From Bacteroidota bacterium (GTDB taxonomy: Bacteria; Bacteroidota; Bacteroidia; Chitinophagales; Chitinophagaceae): a stretch of 64,000 bases of DNA. Both the position numbers and the translations under genes were made by a program. This document shows, one piece after another, positions 43,790 to 52,550 of the stretch (positions within the stretch are counted from its first letter, which is position 1; every line of letters begins with the position of its first letter). The stretch covers positions 30,483-94,482 of the forward strand of contig JAUZNZ010000019.1 of the NCBI GenBank assembly GCA_030706735.1, read 5' to 3'. The notes under the pieces were generated by a model. The model made no database searches, was not told the DNA's origin, and was given only the letters and a program-made list of their open reading frames with translations.

Positions 43790-44242
43790 ATGCGGGCAGT
43801 CATACAACGCGTAAGCAAGGCATCGGTCACCATCGGGGGGCGGGTGAAGGCGTCGATCGGTTGCGGTCTCCTGGTGCTGCTCGGCATCGAAGAAGCGGAT
43901 GGCGAGGAGGATATCGAGTGGCTGAGCAACAAGATCGTGCAGTTACGCATCTTCAACGATGACTCGGGGGTCATGAATAGTTCGCTGAAAGATAAGGGCG
44001 GCGAGCTCTTGCTCGTGAGCCAGTTCACGCTGCACGCCTCCACTAAAAAAGGCAACCGGCCTTCGTACATACGCGCGGCGGGCGCCGAGCTGGCGATTCC
44101 CCGGTATGAACAAACGATCCGGCGCCTGGGCGCCGCACTTGGACGGCCTGTTCAGACGGGGGAGTTTGGCGCCGATATGAAAGTAGAACTCCTAAACGAC
44201 GGACCGGTCACTATCCTGATCGATACAAAAAACAGAGAATAA
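43790..44242 (+). CDS. dtd: D-aminoacyl-tRNA deacylase
   Basis: A 150-residue enzyme that removes D-amino acids mischarged on tRNA, protecting translation. The two family motifs are present: LLLVSQFTLHASTKKGNRPS near 78-97 (SQFTL with the catalytic Thr) and ELLNDGPVTILIDT near residue 135 in place of the usual NxGPVT. The start MRAVIQRVSKASV is the typical N-terminus. It follows the YfhO-like gene by 3 bases and precedes the PhzF gene by 4, so these form an operon. Confidence 0.94.
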   Translation: MRAVIQRVSKASVTIGGRVKASIGCGLLVLLGIEEADGEEDIEWLSNKIVQLRIFNDDSGVMNSSLKDKGGELLLVSQFTLHASTKKGNRPSYIRAAGAELAIPRYEQTIRRLGAALGRPVQTGEFGADMKVELLNDGPVTILIDTKNRE

Positions 44243-44246
44243 GCAT

Positions 44247-45086
44247 ATGAAGATCTATCAAGTGGATGCTTTTGCCAAAGAGCTTTTTCAGGGCAACCCC
44301 GCTGCCGTCGTCCCATTGAAGGCCTGGCTTCCCGATGCATTGATGCAAAATATCGCGATGGAGACCAACCTGGCGGACACGGCTTTTTTGGTTCCCTCCC
44401 GGGACGGATATGAAATACGCTGGTTCACCCCGGCCGTCGAGGTGGACCTTTGCGGTCACGCGACGCTTGCGTCCGGCCATGTCTTATTCGAGCACCTTGG
44501 TTTTGCGGGAGACTCGGTCGTTTTCTATTCGCGCCGGAGCGGAGAGCTTCGGGTGTCAAGGGAGCCGGGCGGCGACGGAGGAATGAGGCTGTCCCTGGAC
44601 CTGCCTGTGAATCAGCCGCGGGAAGTGGAGGGGATGGCGAGCGTATTTGAGGGTCTGCGGATCGCGCCCCGGACCTTGTTCAAGGGTGCGTTCGATTATA
44701 TGGTGGTGCTGGACAGCCGGCAGGAGGTGCAGGCTCTGGAGCCGGACTTCAAGATACTGGCTGCTGCGCCGGGCAGAGGGGTGGTGGCTACGGCAAGGGG
44801 CGGAGCTGGGGACGAAGACCGGGCCGATTTTGTGTCACGTTGTTTTTTTCCGCGGTCGGGCATCGATGAGGACCCGGTTACGGGGTCGGCCCATACGATG
44901 CTGGTGCCTTATTGGGCGGGCTTGCTGGGGAAGACCCGGTTGTCGGCCGTACAGCTCTCGCGGCGGCGTGGCTACCTGGACTGTCTGTTGGCTGGCGATC
45001 GCGTACGGATGAGTGGGTATGCGAAAACCTTTCTGACGGGAGAGCTCTGTTTGCCGGAGATGGGGGAACAAAAAAGCCGCCTTTAG
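44247..45086 (+). CDS. PhzF-family isomerase-like protein
   Basis: A 279-residue protein of the PhzF superfamily, with two similar halves of diaminopimelate epimerase-like fold. The catalytic Glu lies in NIAMETNLADTAFLVPS near residue 39; WFTPAVEVDLCGHATLASGH and SGIDEDPVTGSAHTMLVPYW are the other conserved segments. Family members range from phenazine biosynthesis to unknown metabolic isomerases. There are no other phenazine genes here, so phenazine synthesis is not suggested. The 3' end overlaps the convergent gene by 4 bases. Confidence 0.88.
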   Translation: MKIYQVDAFAKELFQGNPAAVVPLKAWLPDALMQNIAMETNLADTAFLVPSRDGYEIRWFTPAVEVDLCGHATLASGHVLFEHLGFAGDSVVFYSRRSGELRVSREPGGDGGMRLSLDLPVNQPREVEGMASVFEGLRIAPRTLFKGAFDYMVVLDSRQEVQALEPDFKILAAAPGRGVVATARGGAGDEDRADFVSRCFFPRSGIDEDPVTGSAHTMLVPYWAGLLGKTRLSAVQLSRRRGYLDCLLAGDRVRMSGYAKTFLTGELCLPEMGEQKSRL

Positions 45087-45448
45087 ATTGTCAGTTCGCG
45101 GGAGACGCCATCCCAAAGCGTAAAATATTTCACTCCGAAGGACGCGATCACGGCGCGGGCCGCATGCGACAATTCACCGAACACCTCGAAACGGCTGATC
45201 TCGGAAATTTCCAGCAATTCCTCCAATTGTGCGCTCACGTCCCAAAGATGCTGCAACAAGGCTTCAGAGTCGGCAAATACTTCCGTCAGGTGCCACTTGC
45301 GCTCTCCCTCATGAAAGAACCATTGGCATTGCAAGGTGCGGGGTTCGTCCCTGCGCACGATCATGTTCATCTCCCGGGCAAGCCGCTTGAAATCGAGCAG
45401 TCGTCCGGGAGTCACGATCAATTCAACGGTAAATTTTACAGTTGCCAC
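45083..45448 (-). CDS. Antibiotic biosynthesis monooxygenase-type protein
   Basis: A 121-residue protein with GTG start. The pattern (TVELIVTPGRLLDFKRLARE, then RTLQCQWFFHEGERKWHLTE and FADSEALLQHLWDVSAQLEE) follows the ferredoxin-like ABM fold. Members are small quinol or haem-degrading monooxygenases, but many act only as dimers of unknown role. The catalytic histidines are not certain from sequence. It faces the nuo promoter region and overlaps the PhzF gene's end. Confidence 0.7.
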   Translation of the reverse strand: MATVKFTVELIVTPGRLLDFKRLAREMNMIVRRDEPRTLQCQWFFHEGERKWHLTEVFADSEALLQHLWDVSAQLEELLEISEISRFEVFGELSHAARAVIASFGVKYFTLWDGVSRELTI

Positions 45449-45541
45449 AAGCAGATCGTTTAACGTGAAGAAATGCGAATTTGAAAAGGGGACGTTAACC
45501 TAATTTATGAAATCTTTATGGGGAATACAAATTTGCCTCAT

Positions 45542-45575
45542 TTTGCCCATGAGATAGTATAAATCAGTATATTGG
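45542..45575 (+). promoter_or_regulatory. Candidate nuo operon promoter
   Basis: TTTG at 45542-45545 and TATATTGG at 45568-45575, 22 bases apart, resemble the Bacteroidota -33 and -7 elements, with one base off in the -7 box. The nuoA ATG is 24 bases on. No other candidate in the 151-base gap fits better. Confidence 0.35.
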
Positions 45576-45599
45576 CATGGGACAAACTACCCGACCCCC

Positions 45600-45950
45600 A
45601 TGGGAAGCTCATCGTTAATCGTTCTCTTATTAGCCGGTCTCGCCTTTTCAGCCGGCGGCATCGCCGTTGCGCGCTTGTTCGTCAAGGGAACCAGGAATCC
45701 GCAGAAGGGGCAGCCTTACGAATGCGGGGTTCCCACGGAAGGCTCTCCCTGGAACCAATTCAATGTCGGCTATTATTTATACGCTCTCATTTTTCTCATC
45801 TTCGATGTGGAATTGATCTTCCTTTATCCCTGGGCCGTGGTGGTCAAGCGGGTGGGGATGGCGGCCCTGGCCGAGATCATCGTCTTCCTGTTTGTCCTGT
45901 ACATGGGATTCCTGTACGCACACAAAAAAGGAGCATTGAAATGGATGTAA
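45600..45950 (+). CDS. nuoA: NADH-quinone oxidoreductase subunit A
   Basis: A 116-residue subunit of respiratory complex I, embedded in the inner membrane. Three helices are visible, with the conserved loop [20 protein letters not shown] containing the key Cys, then [20 protein letters not shown]. It is first in an eleven-gene operon and overlaps nuoB by 10 bases. Confidence 0.96.
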   Translation: MGSSSLIVLLLAGLAFSAGGIAVARLFVKGTRNPQKGQPYECGVPTEGSPWNQFNVGYYLYALIFLIFDVELIFLYPWAVVVKRVGMAALAEIIVFLFVLYMGFLYAHKKGALKWM

Positions 45951-46483
45951 CCCATCAAGATCAGGCGCCGGCATCGTTCCCCGGGGGTGTGCATCCCACG
46001 GCGGGAGGGGGTATCCTGGTTACCAAACTGGACGAGGTGATCAACTGGGCCCGATCCAATTCGTTATGGCCGCTGGTATTCGGCACCAGCTGCTGCGCCA
46101 TCGAAATGATGTCCACGGCCTCCGCGAAGTACGATTGGTCGCGCTTCGGATTCGAGGTGGCCCGGGCCACGCCACGACAGGCGGATGTGATCATTATCGC
46201 GGGCACCATTGTGAACAAGATGGCGCCGGTATTGAAAAGACTATATGACCAGATGGCCGATCCCAAATACGTGATCGCCATGGGAGCCTGCGCAACCAGC
46301 GGAGGCCCCTTCTTTTATAACACCTATTCGGTCGTGAAGGGGGCAGACCATGTGATCCCGGTGGATGTCTATATCGCCGGTTGCCCGCCGCGCCCGGAGG
46401 CGCTGCTGCATGCCCTGATCACCTTGCAGGAGAAGATCAGGAGCGGAGCGACCAGGGAACAAGTGAGGGTCGAAAAGCCATGA
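45941..46483 (+). CDS. nuoB: NADH-quinone oxidoreductase subunit B
   Basis: A 180-residue peripheral subunit that carries the terminal 4Fe-4S cluster N2, which passes electrons to quinone. Cluster ligands lie in [20 protein letters not shown] (a Cys pair), then [15 protein letters not shown], and [15 protein letters not shown]. The N-terminus is slightly extended ([19 protein letters not shown]). ATG at 45941 lies inside the nuoA end; the stop overlaps nuoC by ATGA. Confidence 0.96.
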   Translation: MDVTHQDQAPASFPGGVHPTAGGGILVTKLDEVINWARSNSLWPLVFGTSCCAIEMMSTASAKYDWSRFGFEVARATPRQADVIIIAGTIVNKMAPVLKRLYDQMADPKYVIAMGACATSGGPFFYNTYSVVKGADHVIPVDVYIAGCPPRPEALLHALITLQEKIRSGATREQVRVEKP

Positions 46484-47004
46484 CAAAGGAAGAACTCAAA
46501 TCGGCACTGGAAGGCCTGATCCCCGTGGAAGGGGGGGCGGTAAGCGGAGCTGCGGCCGATGGGGACTCCCCCAAGGGTGCCGCGGCCGATGGGGCGGCGG
46601 TGTTCGAAGAGGGCGCGGAGTGGCTCACGATGAAGATCGCGTCCGGCGACTGGTCGACGTATGCACGCCTGCTGCGACATACTCCCGGCTTATCGTTCGA
46701 CTATTTGTTTTGCGTGACAGGCGTCGATTGGCGGACGCACTTCACCATGGTCTACCATCTGACCTCCACGGTCCATCGCCAGGTTCTCGTCGTCAAGGCC
46801 AGGCTCGATCACGACCATCCCGTGATCGATACGGTATCGGATATATGGCGCACCGCGGAGTTTCACGAACGGGAGGTCTATGACCTGATGGGCGTGATCT
46901 TCACCGGACACCCCGACCTGCGGCGATTATTCATGACGGACGACTGGAAGGGTTGGCCATTGCGCAAAGATTACGAGGACCCGATAAACATGATCAAATT
47001 GTAG
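46480..47004 (+). CDS. nuoC: NADH-quinone oxidoreductase subunit C
   Basis: A 174-residue peripheral subunit of complex I. The conserved C-terminal part has [20 protein letters not shown], then [20 protein letters not shown] and a DYE end. Near the N-terminus is an unusual Ala/Gly-rich insert with a repeated AAADG (around 25-40) that neighbouring subunits do not show. The protein is separate from nuoD, unlike the fused NuoCD of some relatives such as Bacteroides. It starts at ATGA with nuoB. Confidence 0.93.
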   Translation: MTKEELKSALEGLIPVEGGAVSGAAADGDSPKGAAADGAAVFEEGAEWLTMKIASGDWSTYARLLRHTPGLSFDYLFCVTGVDWRTHFTMVYHLTSTVHRQVLVVKARLDHDHPVIDTVSDIWRTAEFHEREVYDLMGVIFTGHPDLRRLFMTDDWKGWPLRKDYEDPINMIKL

Positions 47005-47011
47005 TGAGGTT

Positions 47012-48127
47012 ATGATCGAAGAATTAGCGACAACGGACGCGGGGGAGATGGTGGTCAATGTGGGACCGCAGCATCCATCGACGCATGGCGTCCTACACCT
47101 TGTCATTACCCTCCGGGGGGAGACGATCAGGAAGGTCGAACCTCATCTCGGGTACATTCATCGCAGCATAGAGAAGATGTGTGAAAGTTTGTCCTACCGT
47201 CAGTTCATCTATGTGACCAGCCGGATGGACTATCTGTCTTCCCATATCAACAACCATGCGTGCGCGCTCTGCGTCGAGAAGGGGTTGCAGGTCGAGCTGC
47301 CGGCGCGGGCAAAGGTGATCCGCGTGCTGATGGACGAACTGACGCGGCTGGCCTCTCACCAGCTTTGGTGGGGGGCGATGGCCATGGACGTGGGGGCGCT
47401 GACGCCTTTTTTCCACGCCTTCCGGGAACGCGAGGCCATCAACGATATCATGGAGGAAACCTGTGGCGCGAGGCTGACCATGAATTATATGGTGCCCGGC
47501 GGCGTCATGGCCGACCTGCACCCGAATTTTCAAAAAAGGGTAAAGGACTTCATTCACCTCTTCCGTTCCAAGATCGATGAGTACGACGAACTGGTTACGG
47601 GCAATGTGATCTTCCGGAGCAGGATGGAGGGCGTCGGCCGGCTTTCGGCTGCGGACGCCATTTCGTATGGATGTACGGGCCCAACCGCGAGAGGCAGCGG
47701 CGTCCGCTGCGATATCCGTAAGCTGGCGCCCTATGAAATATATGATCAGCTCCAATTCGAGGAGCCTTTGGAAACGGGGGGCGATTGTTTCGCACGCTAC
47801 CTGGTTCGCATGCGGGAAATGCGCCAGTCGCTTTCGATCATCGAGCAACTGATCGACAATATCCCCCAGGGAGACTTCCAGGCAAAGACAAAGGCGGTAT
47901 TGAAACTGCCCAAAGGAGAGTTTTATTCCCGGGTAGAAACGGCGCGCGGAGAGTTCGGCGTCTATATTATCAGCGAAGGGGGGATGACGCCCTACCGGAT
48001 CAAGTTCCGGTCGCCGGGCTTTTCCAACCTTTCCGCGCTTGATCATATGGCGAGAGGATATAAGATCGGCGACCTGGTGGCGATCATGGGAACGCTGGAT
48101 CTGGTGATACCCGATATCGACCGATAA
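47012..48127 (+). CDS. nuoD: NADH-quinone oxidoreductase subunit D
   Basis: A 371-residue subunit that, with NuoB, forms the quinone site. Conserved elements include VNVGPQHPSTHGVLHLVITL, then LSYRQFIYVTSRMDYLSSHI and CALCVEKGL, and late ones ETARGEFGVYIISEGGMTPY and DLVAIMGTLDLVIPDIDR, a normal end. It is a bit shorter than the usual about 400 residues, mostly in the N-terminus. Eight bases follow nuoC; one base separates it from nuoH, where nuoEFG would lie in a 14-gene cluster. Confidence 0.94.
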   Translation: MIEELATTDAGEMVVNVGPQHPSTHGVLHLVITLRGETIRKVEPHLGYIHRSIEKMCESLSYRQFIYVTSRMDYLSSHINNHACALCVEKGLQVELPARAKVIRVLMDELTRLASHQLWWGAMAMDVGALTPFFHAFREREAINDIMEETCGARLTMNYMVPGGVMADLHPNFQKRVKDFIHLFRSKIDEYDELVTGNVIFRSRMEGVGRLSAADAISYGCTGPTARGSGVRCDIRKLAPYEIYDQLQFEEPLETGGDCFARYLVRMREMRQSLSIIEQLIDNIPQGDFQAKTKAVLKLPKGEFYSRVETARGEFGVYIISEGGMTPYRIKFRSPGFSNLSALDHMARGYKIGDLVAIMGTLDLVIPDIDR

Positions 48128-48128
48128 C

Positions 48129-49205
48129 ATGTTTAGCATCGAACATATTACCCATTTGATCGACGCGTGGCTGTATGGCAACCTGCCCCCGACCCTTGCC
48201 CTGCTGATCGAGTGCCTGATCGTCGGTCTGGCTGCGATCACGTTGTTTGCCGTGCTTGGCCTGGTACTGGTCCTGATGGAACGGAAGGTATCGGCGCATA
48301 TGCAGATCCGTCTGGGGCCGAATCGGGTCGGGCCCGGCGGCATGTTCCAGACAGTGGCCGATACGCTGAAACTGGCGATGAAGGAGGGGCTGACGCCCGA
48401 CGGCGCCGACAAGTTCCTTTTCAACCTGGCGCCTTACCTGGTCATTGTGGTCTCGATGATGATCCTGGCGCCGGTGGCGTTCGCCAAAGGGGTGCAATTG
48501 TGGGATCTCAATATCGGCGTGCTCTATGTGACCGCCATCTCCTCGCTTTCGGTGATCGGCATCCTGATGGCGGGCTGGGCAAGCAACAACAAATATTCCC
48601 TGTTGGGCGCGATGCGCAGCGGCGCGCAGATCGTGAGCTACGAGCTGTCGGCCGGCATGTCCCTCATCTCCATCGTCGTGCTGACGGGCAGCCTGCGGAT
48701 CTCGGATATCATTGCCTCGCAGCAGAACGGCTGGTGGCTTTTCAAGGGACATATTCCTGCGGTCATCTCCTTTGCGATCTTCATCATTGCCGTTACGGCG
48801 GAGACGAACCGCGCTCCCTTCGACCTTGCCGAGGCGGAATCGGAGCTTACCGCCGGGTTCCATACGGAATATTCCGGGATGAAATTCGCCCTGTTCTTCC
48901 TCGCGGAGTACGTGAACATATTCATCGTCTGCGCCATTGCCGCCACCCTGTTCCTCGGCGGCTGGATGCCCCTGCATATTGGCAACTGGGCAGGGTTCAA
49001 CCACGTTATGGATTATATTCCGTCCTCGATATGGTTTGTGGGCAAGGTGTTCTCCCTGATCTTTCTGATCATGTGGTTCCGGTGGACCTTTCCGCGGCTG
49101 CGGATCGATCAGCTGTTGCGCCTGGAATGGAAGTATTTATTGCCGATCAGTATGCTTAACTTGCTGTTGATGACCTTAATTGCGATAAACGGATGGCATT
49201 TTTAA
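48129..49205 (+). CDS. nuoH: NADH-quinone oxidoreductase subunit H
   Basis: A 358-residue membrane subunit that links the quinone site to the proton channels. Eight helices are visible, with LMERKVSAHMQIRLGPNRVG and the family's most conserved loop AETNRAPFDLAEAESELTAG, then FHTEYSGMKFALFFLAEYVN. It begins directly after nuoD. Its 3' end overlaps nuoI by 13 bases in another frame. Confidence 0.95.
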   Translation: MFSIEHITHLIDAWLYGNLPPTLALLIECLIVGLAAITLFAVLGLVLVLMERKVSAHMQIRLGPNRVGPGGMFQTVADTLKLAMKEGLTPDGADKFLFNLAPYLVIVVSMMILAPVAFAKGVQLWDLNIGVLYVTAISSLSVIGILMAGWASNNKYSLLGAMRSGAQIVSYELSAGMSLISIVVLTGSLRISDIIASQQNGWWLFKGHIPAVISFAIFIIAVTAETNRAPFDLAEAESELTAGFHTEYSGMKFALFFLAEYVNIFIVCAIAATLFLGGWMPLHIGNWAGFNHVMDYIPSSIWFVGKVFSLIFLIMWFRWTFPRLRIDQLLRLEWKYLLPISMLNLLLMTLIAINGWHF

Positions 49206-49672
49206 ATAAATATATTTCCGACGTATTCGGCGCGGTTCGTTCTTTGCTCAAGGGAATGCGGCTGACCGGCTATTATTTTACGCACCGCAGGGAGATCATC
49301 ACGCAACAATACCCGGACAATAAGGAGCAGATGCATCTCCCCGAGCGATTCCGCGGAGAGGTGGTGATGACCCACGACGCCAATAACGAGCATGCCTGCA
49401 CGGGCTGCACCGCCTGCGAACTGGCCTGCCCGAACGCCACGATCAAGATCATCACCAAATTCGACATCAGTCCGGAGGGCAAGAAGAAGAAGGCGCTGGA
49501 CACCTTCGTTTATCACCTGGAGCTCTGTACCATGTGTAATCTTTGCATCGAGGCCTGTCCCACCGATGCCATAAAGATGGCGCAAACCTTCGAACATAGC
49601 GTGACCGACCGCAGCCAGCTGACGAAAAAATTAAATAAACCGGGCTCTAAAATCAGGGAGGGCATTGAATAA
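49193..49672 (+). CDS. nuoI: NADH-quinone oxidoreductase subunit I
   Basis: A 159-residue ferredoxin-like subunit with two 4Fe-4S clusters (N6a/N6b): CTGCTACELACPNATI near 67-82 and CTMCNLCIEACPTDAI near 109-124, both in the Cx2Cx2Cx3CP form. In a complex without NuoEFG this subunit would face the electron donor. The C-terminus is basic and extended. Its stop shares one base with the nuoJ start. Confidence 0.95.
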   Translation: MAFLNKYISDVFGAVRSLLKGMRLTGYYFTHRREIITQQYPDNKEQMHLPERFRGEVVMTHDANNEHACTGCTACELACPNATIKIITKFDISPEGKKKKALDTFVYHLELCTMCNLCIEACPTDAIKMAQTFEHSVTDRSQLTKKLNKPGSKIREGIE

Positions 49673-50244
49673 TGAGTGCATCGGCCTTGATGTTCTATAT
49701 ATTGTCCGCTTTCATCCTGGGTGCGGGGTTGCTGGCTGTCACTACCCGCAAGATATTCCGCTCGGCCATCTGGCTGCTGTTCTCTCTTACCGGGATTGCG
49801 GGCCTGTACTTTTGGTTGCAGATGGAGTTTGTGGCGGCCGTGCAGATCGTCGTCTACGTCGGAGGCATTGTCGTGCTGATCATCTTTTCCATCTTTCTGA
49901 CCCAACGGTCGGGTATGGAATTGCCGGTGCCGGCCCGGGGCAGGATCCTCTTCTCGGCCCTGGCGGCCCTTGCGGGTTTCGCGTTGGCTTTTACCCTCAT
50001 CATGGGCTATCATTTCCAGCCATGGGAGGGGGGGGCGCCGTTGCAGGGGGGCATGCTGGCAGCGGGTGCGGCGGCGGGTCCGGTAGAGGCGGGCGGAGCG
50101 AGTATCGGAAATATCGGGACACAGTTGTTGAGCGCGGACCAGGGAGGATACCTGTTGCCATTTGAAGTCGTCAGCCTTTTACTGCTGGCCGCCATGATCG
50201 GTTGCATCGTCATTGCCATGAAAGTCAAATCCGCCGATAAATGA
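49672..50244 (+). CDS. nuoJ: NADH-quinone oxidoreductase subunit J
   Basis: A 190-residue membrane subunit. Five helices can be seen, with ALMFYILSAFILGAGLLAVT, then FRSAIWLLFSLTGIAGLYFW and the conserved VQIVVYVGGIVVLIIFSIFL. A Gly/Ala-rich periplasmic loop is inserted at about 127-150. The protein belongs to the proton-translocating arm next to NuoK. It overlaps nuoK by four bases (ATGA). Confidence 0.93.
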   Translation: MSASALMFYILSAFILGAGLLAVTTRKIFRSAIWLLFSLTGIAGLYFWLQMEFVAAVQIVVYVGGIVVLIIFSIFLTQRSGMELPVPARGRILFSALAALAGFALAFTLIMGYHFQPWEGGAPLQGGMLAAGAAAGPVEAGGASIGNIGTQLLSADQGGYLLPFEVVSLLLLAAMIGCIVIAMKVKSADK

Positions 50245-50555
50245 ACCAGATCCCCCTCACGCATATCCTGTTTGTCAGTACCGCGCTGTTCTTTATCGGG
50301 ATGTACGGCCTGCTTACCAGGAGGAACCTGATCACGATGCTGATGTCGGTGGAGTTGATCCTGAACAGCGTCAATATCAACTTCGTCGCCTTCAACAGAT
50401 ATCTATATGCGGATAAACTGGACGGGGTCTTTTTCACGCTGTTCATTATCACGATTGCCGCTGCGGAGGCGGCCGTCGCCATTGCGATCATGATCCATCT
50501 GTACCGTAACCTGAACTCGATCGATGTGGAACAAACCGATGAAATGAAATTCTAA
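50241..50555 (+). CDS. nuoK: NADH-quinone oxidoreductase subunit K
   Basis: A 104-residue, three-helix subunit related to MrpC. The conserved acidic residues of the proton path lie in LLTRRNLITMLMSVELILNS (Glu 36-like) and IITIAAAEAAVAIAIMIHLY (Glu 72-like). It starts at the ATGA overlapping nuoJ; eight bases lie before nuoL. Confidence 0.95.
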   Translation: MNQIPLTHILFVSTALFFIGMYGLLTRRNLITMLMSVELILNSVNINFVAFNRYLYADKLDGVFFTLFIITIAAAEAAVAIAIMIHLYRNLNSIDVEQTDEMKF

Positions 50556-50563
50556 GCCCGACC

Positions 50564-52540
50564 ATGGCAAATTATAATTATATCGCCTGGATTCCCTTGT
50601 TGCCGCTGGCGGGATTCGTGTTGCTGGGCCTGTTCGGCCGCCGGAGGTTCCGCGGCTTCTCCGGGATCCTGGGAACGGGATTGATCCTTGCTGCTGCCCT
50701 GCTGTCGTTGTATGCGGCCTGGCAATATTTCGGCGCAGGGGCGGGGGCGGCGGGTGTCACGGCCGGCGGGTCAGCCTACAAGCCCATCCTGGCAATGAAG
50801 TTCACCTGGTTGTCCTTCTCTCCGGGACTGTCGATCGACATGAGCGTGCTGCTCGATCCGATCTCGGTCATGATGATCGTGGTCGTGAGCCTGGTCTCCC
50901 TGATGGTGCATATCTTCAGCCTGGGATACATGAAGGGCGAAGAACGATTTGGCACATATTATGCGTTCCTGTCACTTTTCAGTTTTTCCATGCTCGGGCT
51001 GGTTCTGTCCGGCAATATCTTTCAGTTATTTATTTTCTGGGAGCTCGTCGGCTGTTCCTCCTTCCTGCTGATCGGATATTATTATGACCGGCCTTCGGCC
51101 GTCGCCGCGTCGAAGAAGGCCTTTATCGTGACCCGCTTCGCCGACCTGGGGTTCCTGATCGGCATCCTGATCCTGTCCTTTTATGGAGAGACCCTGGATT
51201 TCGGTACGCTGATCCATCGCCTGACAACGCCCTCCCCGCAGTTCCTGTCCATTACCTCAGCGTCCTTTCTTGGATTTTCCCTCTTGTCCTGGGGACTGAC
51301 CTTGGTATTCATCGGCGGCGCGGGCAAATCGGCGATGTTCCCGTTGCATGTCTGGCTCCCGGACGCCATGGAGGGTCCCACTCCCGTCTCCGCGCTGATC
51401 CATGCGGCCACGATGGTCGTGGCCGGCGTGTACCTGGTGGCCAGGCTCTTCCCGGTATTTTCCTTGTCGGATCCTCCGGCGCTCGGGGTAGTCGCCTATG
51501 TGGGCGCCTTCTCGGCATTGATCGCGGCCATCATGGCCTGCACGCAAACGGATATCAAACGGGTGCTGGCCTATTCGACCATGTCGCAGATCGGGTACAT
51601 GATGTTTGCCCTGGGCGTCTCGAAATATGGGGGCGAGGGCGGGCTTGGCTATATGGCCTCGATGTTCCATTTGTTCACGCATGCCGGCTTCAAAGCGCTG
51701 CTCTTCCTATGCGCCGGCGTGATCATCCATCGGGTGCACAGCAATGAAATGAATGCCATGGGCGGATTGCGACGACAGTTGCCTCTTACCCATATCTGCT
51801 GTCTGATCGCCTGCCTCGCCATTTCGGGGATTCCCCCTTTCTCGGGTTTCTTCAGCAAGGAGGAGATCCTGCTGGCGGCCTGGCAGTCGAACAAGCTGAT
51901 CTATGGGGTGGGCCTGTTTACGTCCGGACTAACCGCCTATTACATGTTCCGGCTCTACTTTTCCATATTTTGGAGAGGGCCGCACGGGGTGCGGCAGGCG
52001 GCAGGCGACCCGGGCGCGGGAGACGCGCATGGGTCGACCCCGGTCAGCATGAACCTTCCGCTGGTCGTGCTGGCTCTTGGCGCCTTGCTTGCGGGGCTGA
52101 TCCCTTTTTCGCATTTCGTTACGTCGGATGGCGAGCCGATCGATACCCATACGCCGCTTTCTTTTTCCATTGCTCCGGTGGCGCTGGCCCTGGCCGGCAT
52201 CGGGCTCGCCGCCTGGTTATACGGGACGATGAGCGATCGGCCCCGCAGGCTGGCCTCCGCGATCGGCGGTTTGTACCGGTTGGTGTATCATACCTTCTAT
52301 ATCGACGAGATCTACGCCTTTATCACGAAGAAGATCCTCTTTAACCTGGTTGGCCGGCCCGCTGCCTGGATCGACCGGAACATCGTCGATGGCCTGATGA
52401 ATGGGCTGGCCTCGTTCACCGCGTGGATATCGGCGTTGATCAAGGGGATGCAGTCCGGCAAGATGCAGGACTATGCGTTGTATTTTTTTACCGGGATCGC
52501 CGGGTTGGCGGTCCTGTTCATCTATATATGGAAAAACTAA
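50564..52540 (+). CDS. nuoL: NADH-quinone oxidoreductase subunit L
   Basis: A 658-residue antiporter-like subunit at the distal end of the membrane arm. Sixteen or so helices are visible. Conserved stretches are FFELVGCSSF-like IFWELVGCSSFLLIGYYYDR, KSAMFPLHVWLPDAMEGPTP with the key Lys, VSALIHAATMVVAGVYLVAR, and DIKRVLAYSTMSQIGYMM. The C-terminal lateral helix region is present and ends near ALYFFTGIAGLAVLFIYIW. A Gly/Ala-rich linker lies near residues 475-490. Confidence 0.95.
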   Translation: MANYNYIAWIPLLPLAGFVLLGLFGRRRFRGFSGILGTGLILAAALLSLYAAWQYFGAGAGAAGVTAGGSAYKPILAMKFTWLSFSPGLSIDMSVLLDPISVMMIVVVSLVSLMVHIFSLGYMKGEERFGTYYAFLSLFSFSMLGLVLSGNIFQLFIFWELVGCSSFLLIGYYYDRPSAVAASKKAFIVTRFADLGFLIGILILSFYGETLDFGTLIHRLTTPSPQFLSITSASFLGFSLLSWGLTLVFIGGAGKSAMFPLHVWLPDAMEGPTPVSALIHAATMVVAGVYLVARLFPVFSLSDPPALGVVAYVGAFSALIAAIMACTQTDIKRVLAYSTMSQIGYMMFALGVSKYGGEGGLGYMASMFHLFTHAGFKALLFLCAGVIIHRVHSNEMNAMGGLRRQLPLTHICCLIACLAISGIPPFSGFFSKEEILLAAWQSNKLIYGVGLFTSGLTAYYMFRLYFSIFWRGPHGVRQAAGDPGAGDAHGSTPVSMNLPLVVLALGALLAGLIPFSHFVTSDGEPIDTHTPLSFSIAPVALALAGIGLAAWLYGTMSDRPRRLASAIGGLYRLVYHTFYIDEIYAFITKKILFNLVGRPAAWIDRNIVDGLMNGLASFTAWISALIKGMQSGKMQDYALYFFTGIAGLAVLFIYIWKN

Positions 52541-52550
52541 CTGATCCGGC

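Noticed and set aside
44247-45448. A phenazine or antibiotic biosynthesis cluster from the PhzF and ABM-type genes
   Set aside because: Both families are common stand-alone genes, the two are convergent rather than in one operon, and no other biosynthetic genes are near.
47093-48424. Long open frame antisense to nuoD and nuoH
   Set aside because: Overlaps two well-conserved genes; composition is Arg/His/Asp-rich as expected for antisense reading.
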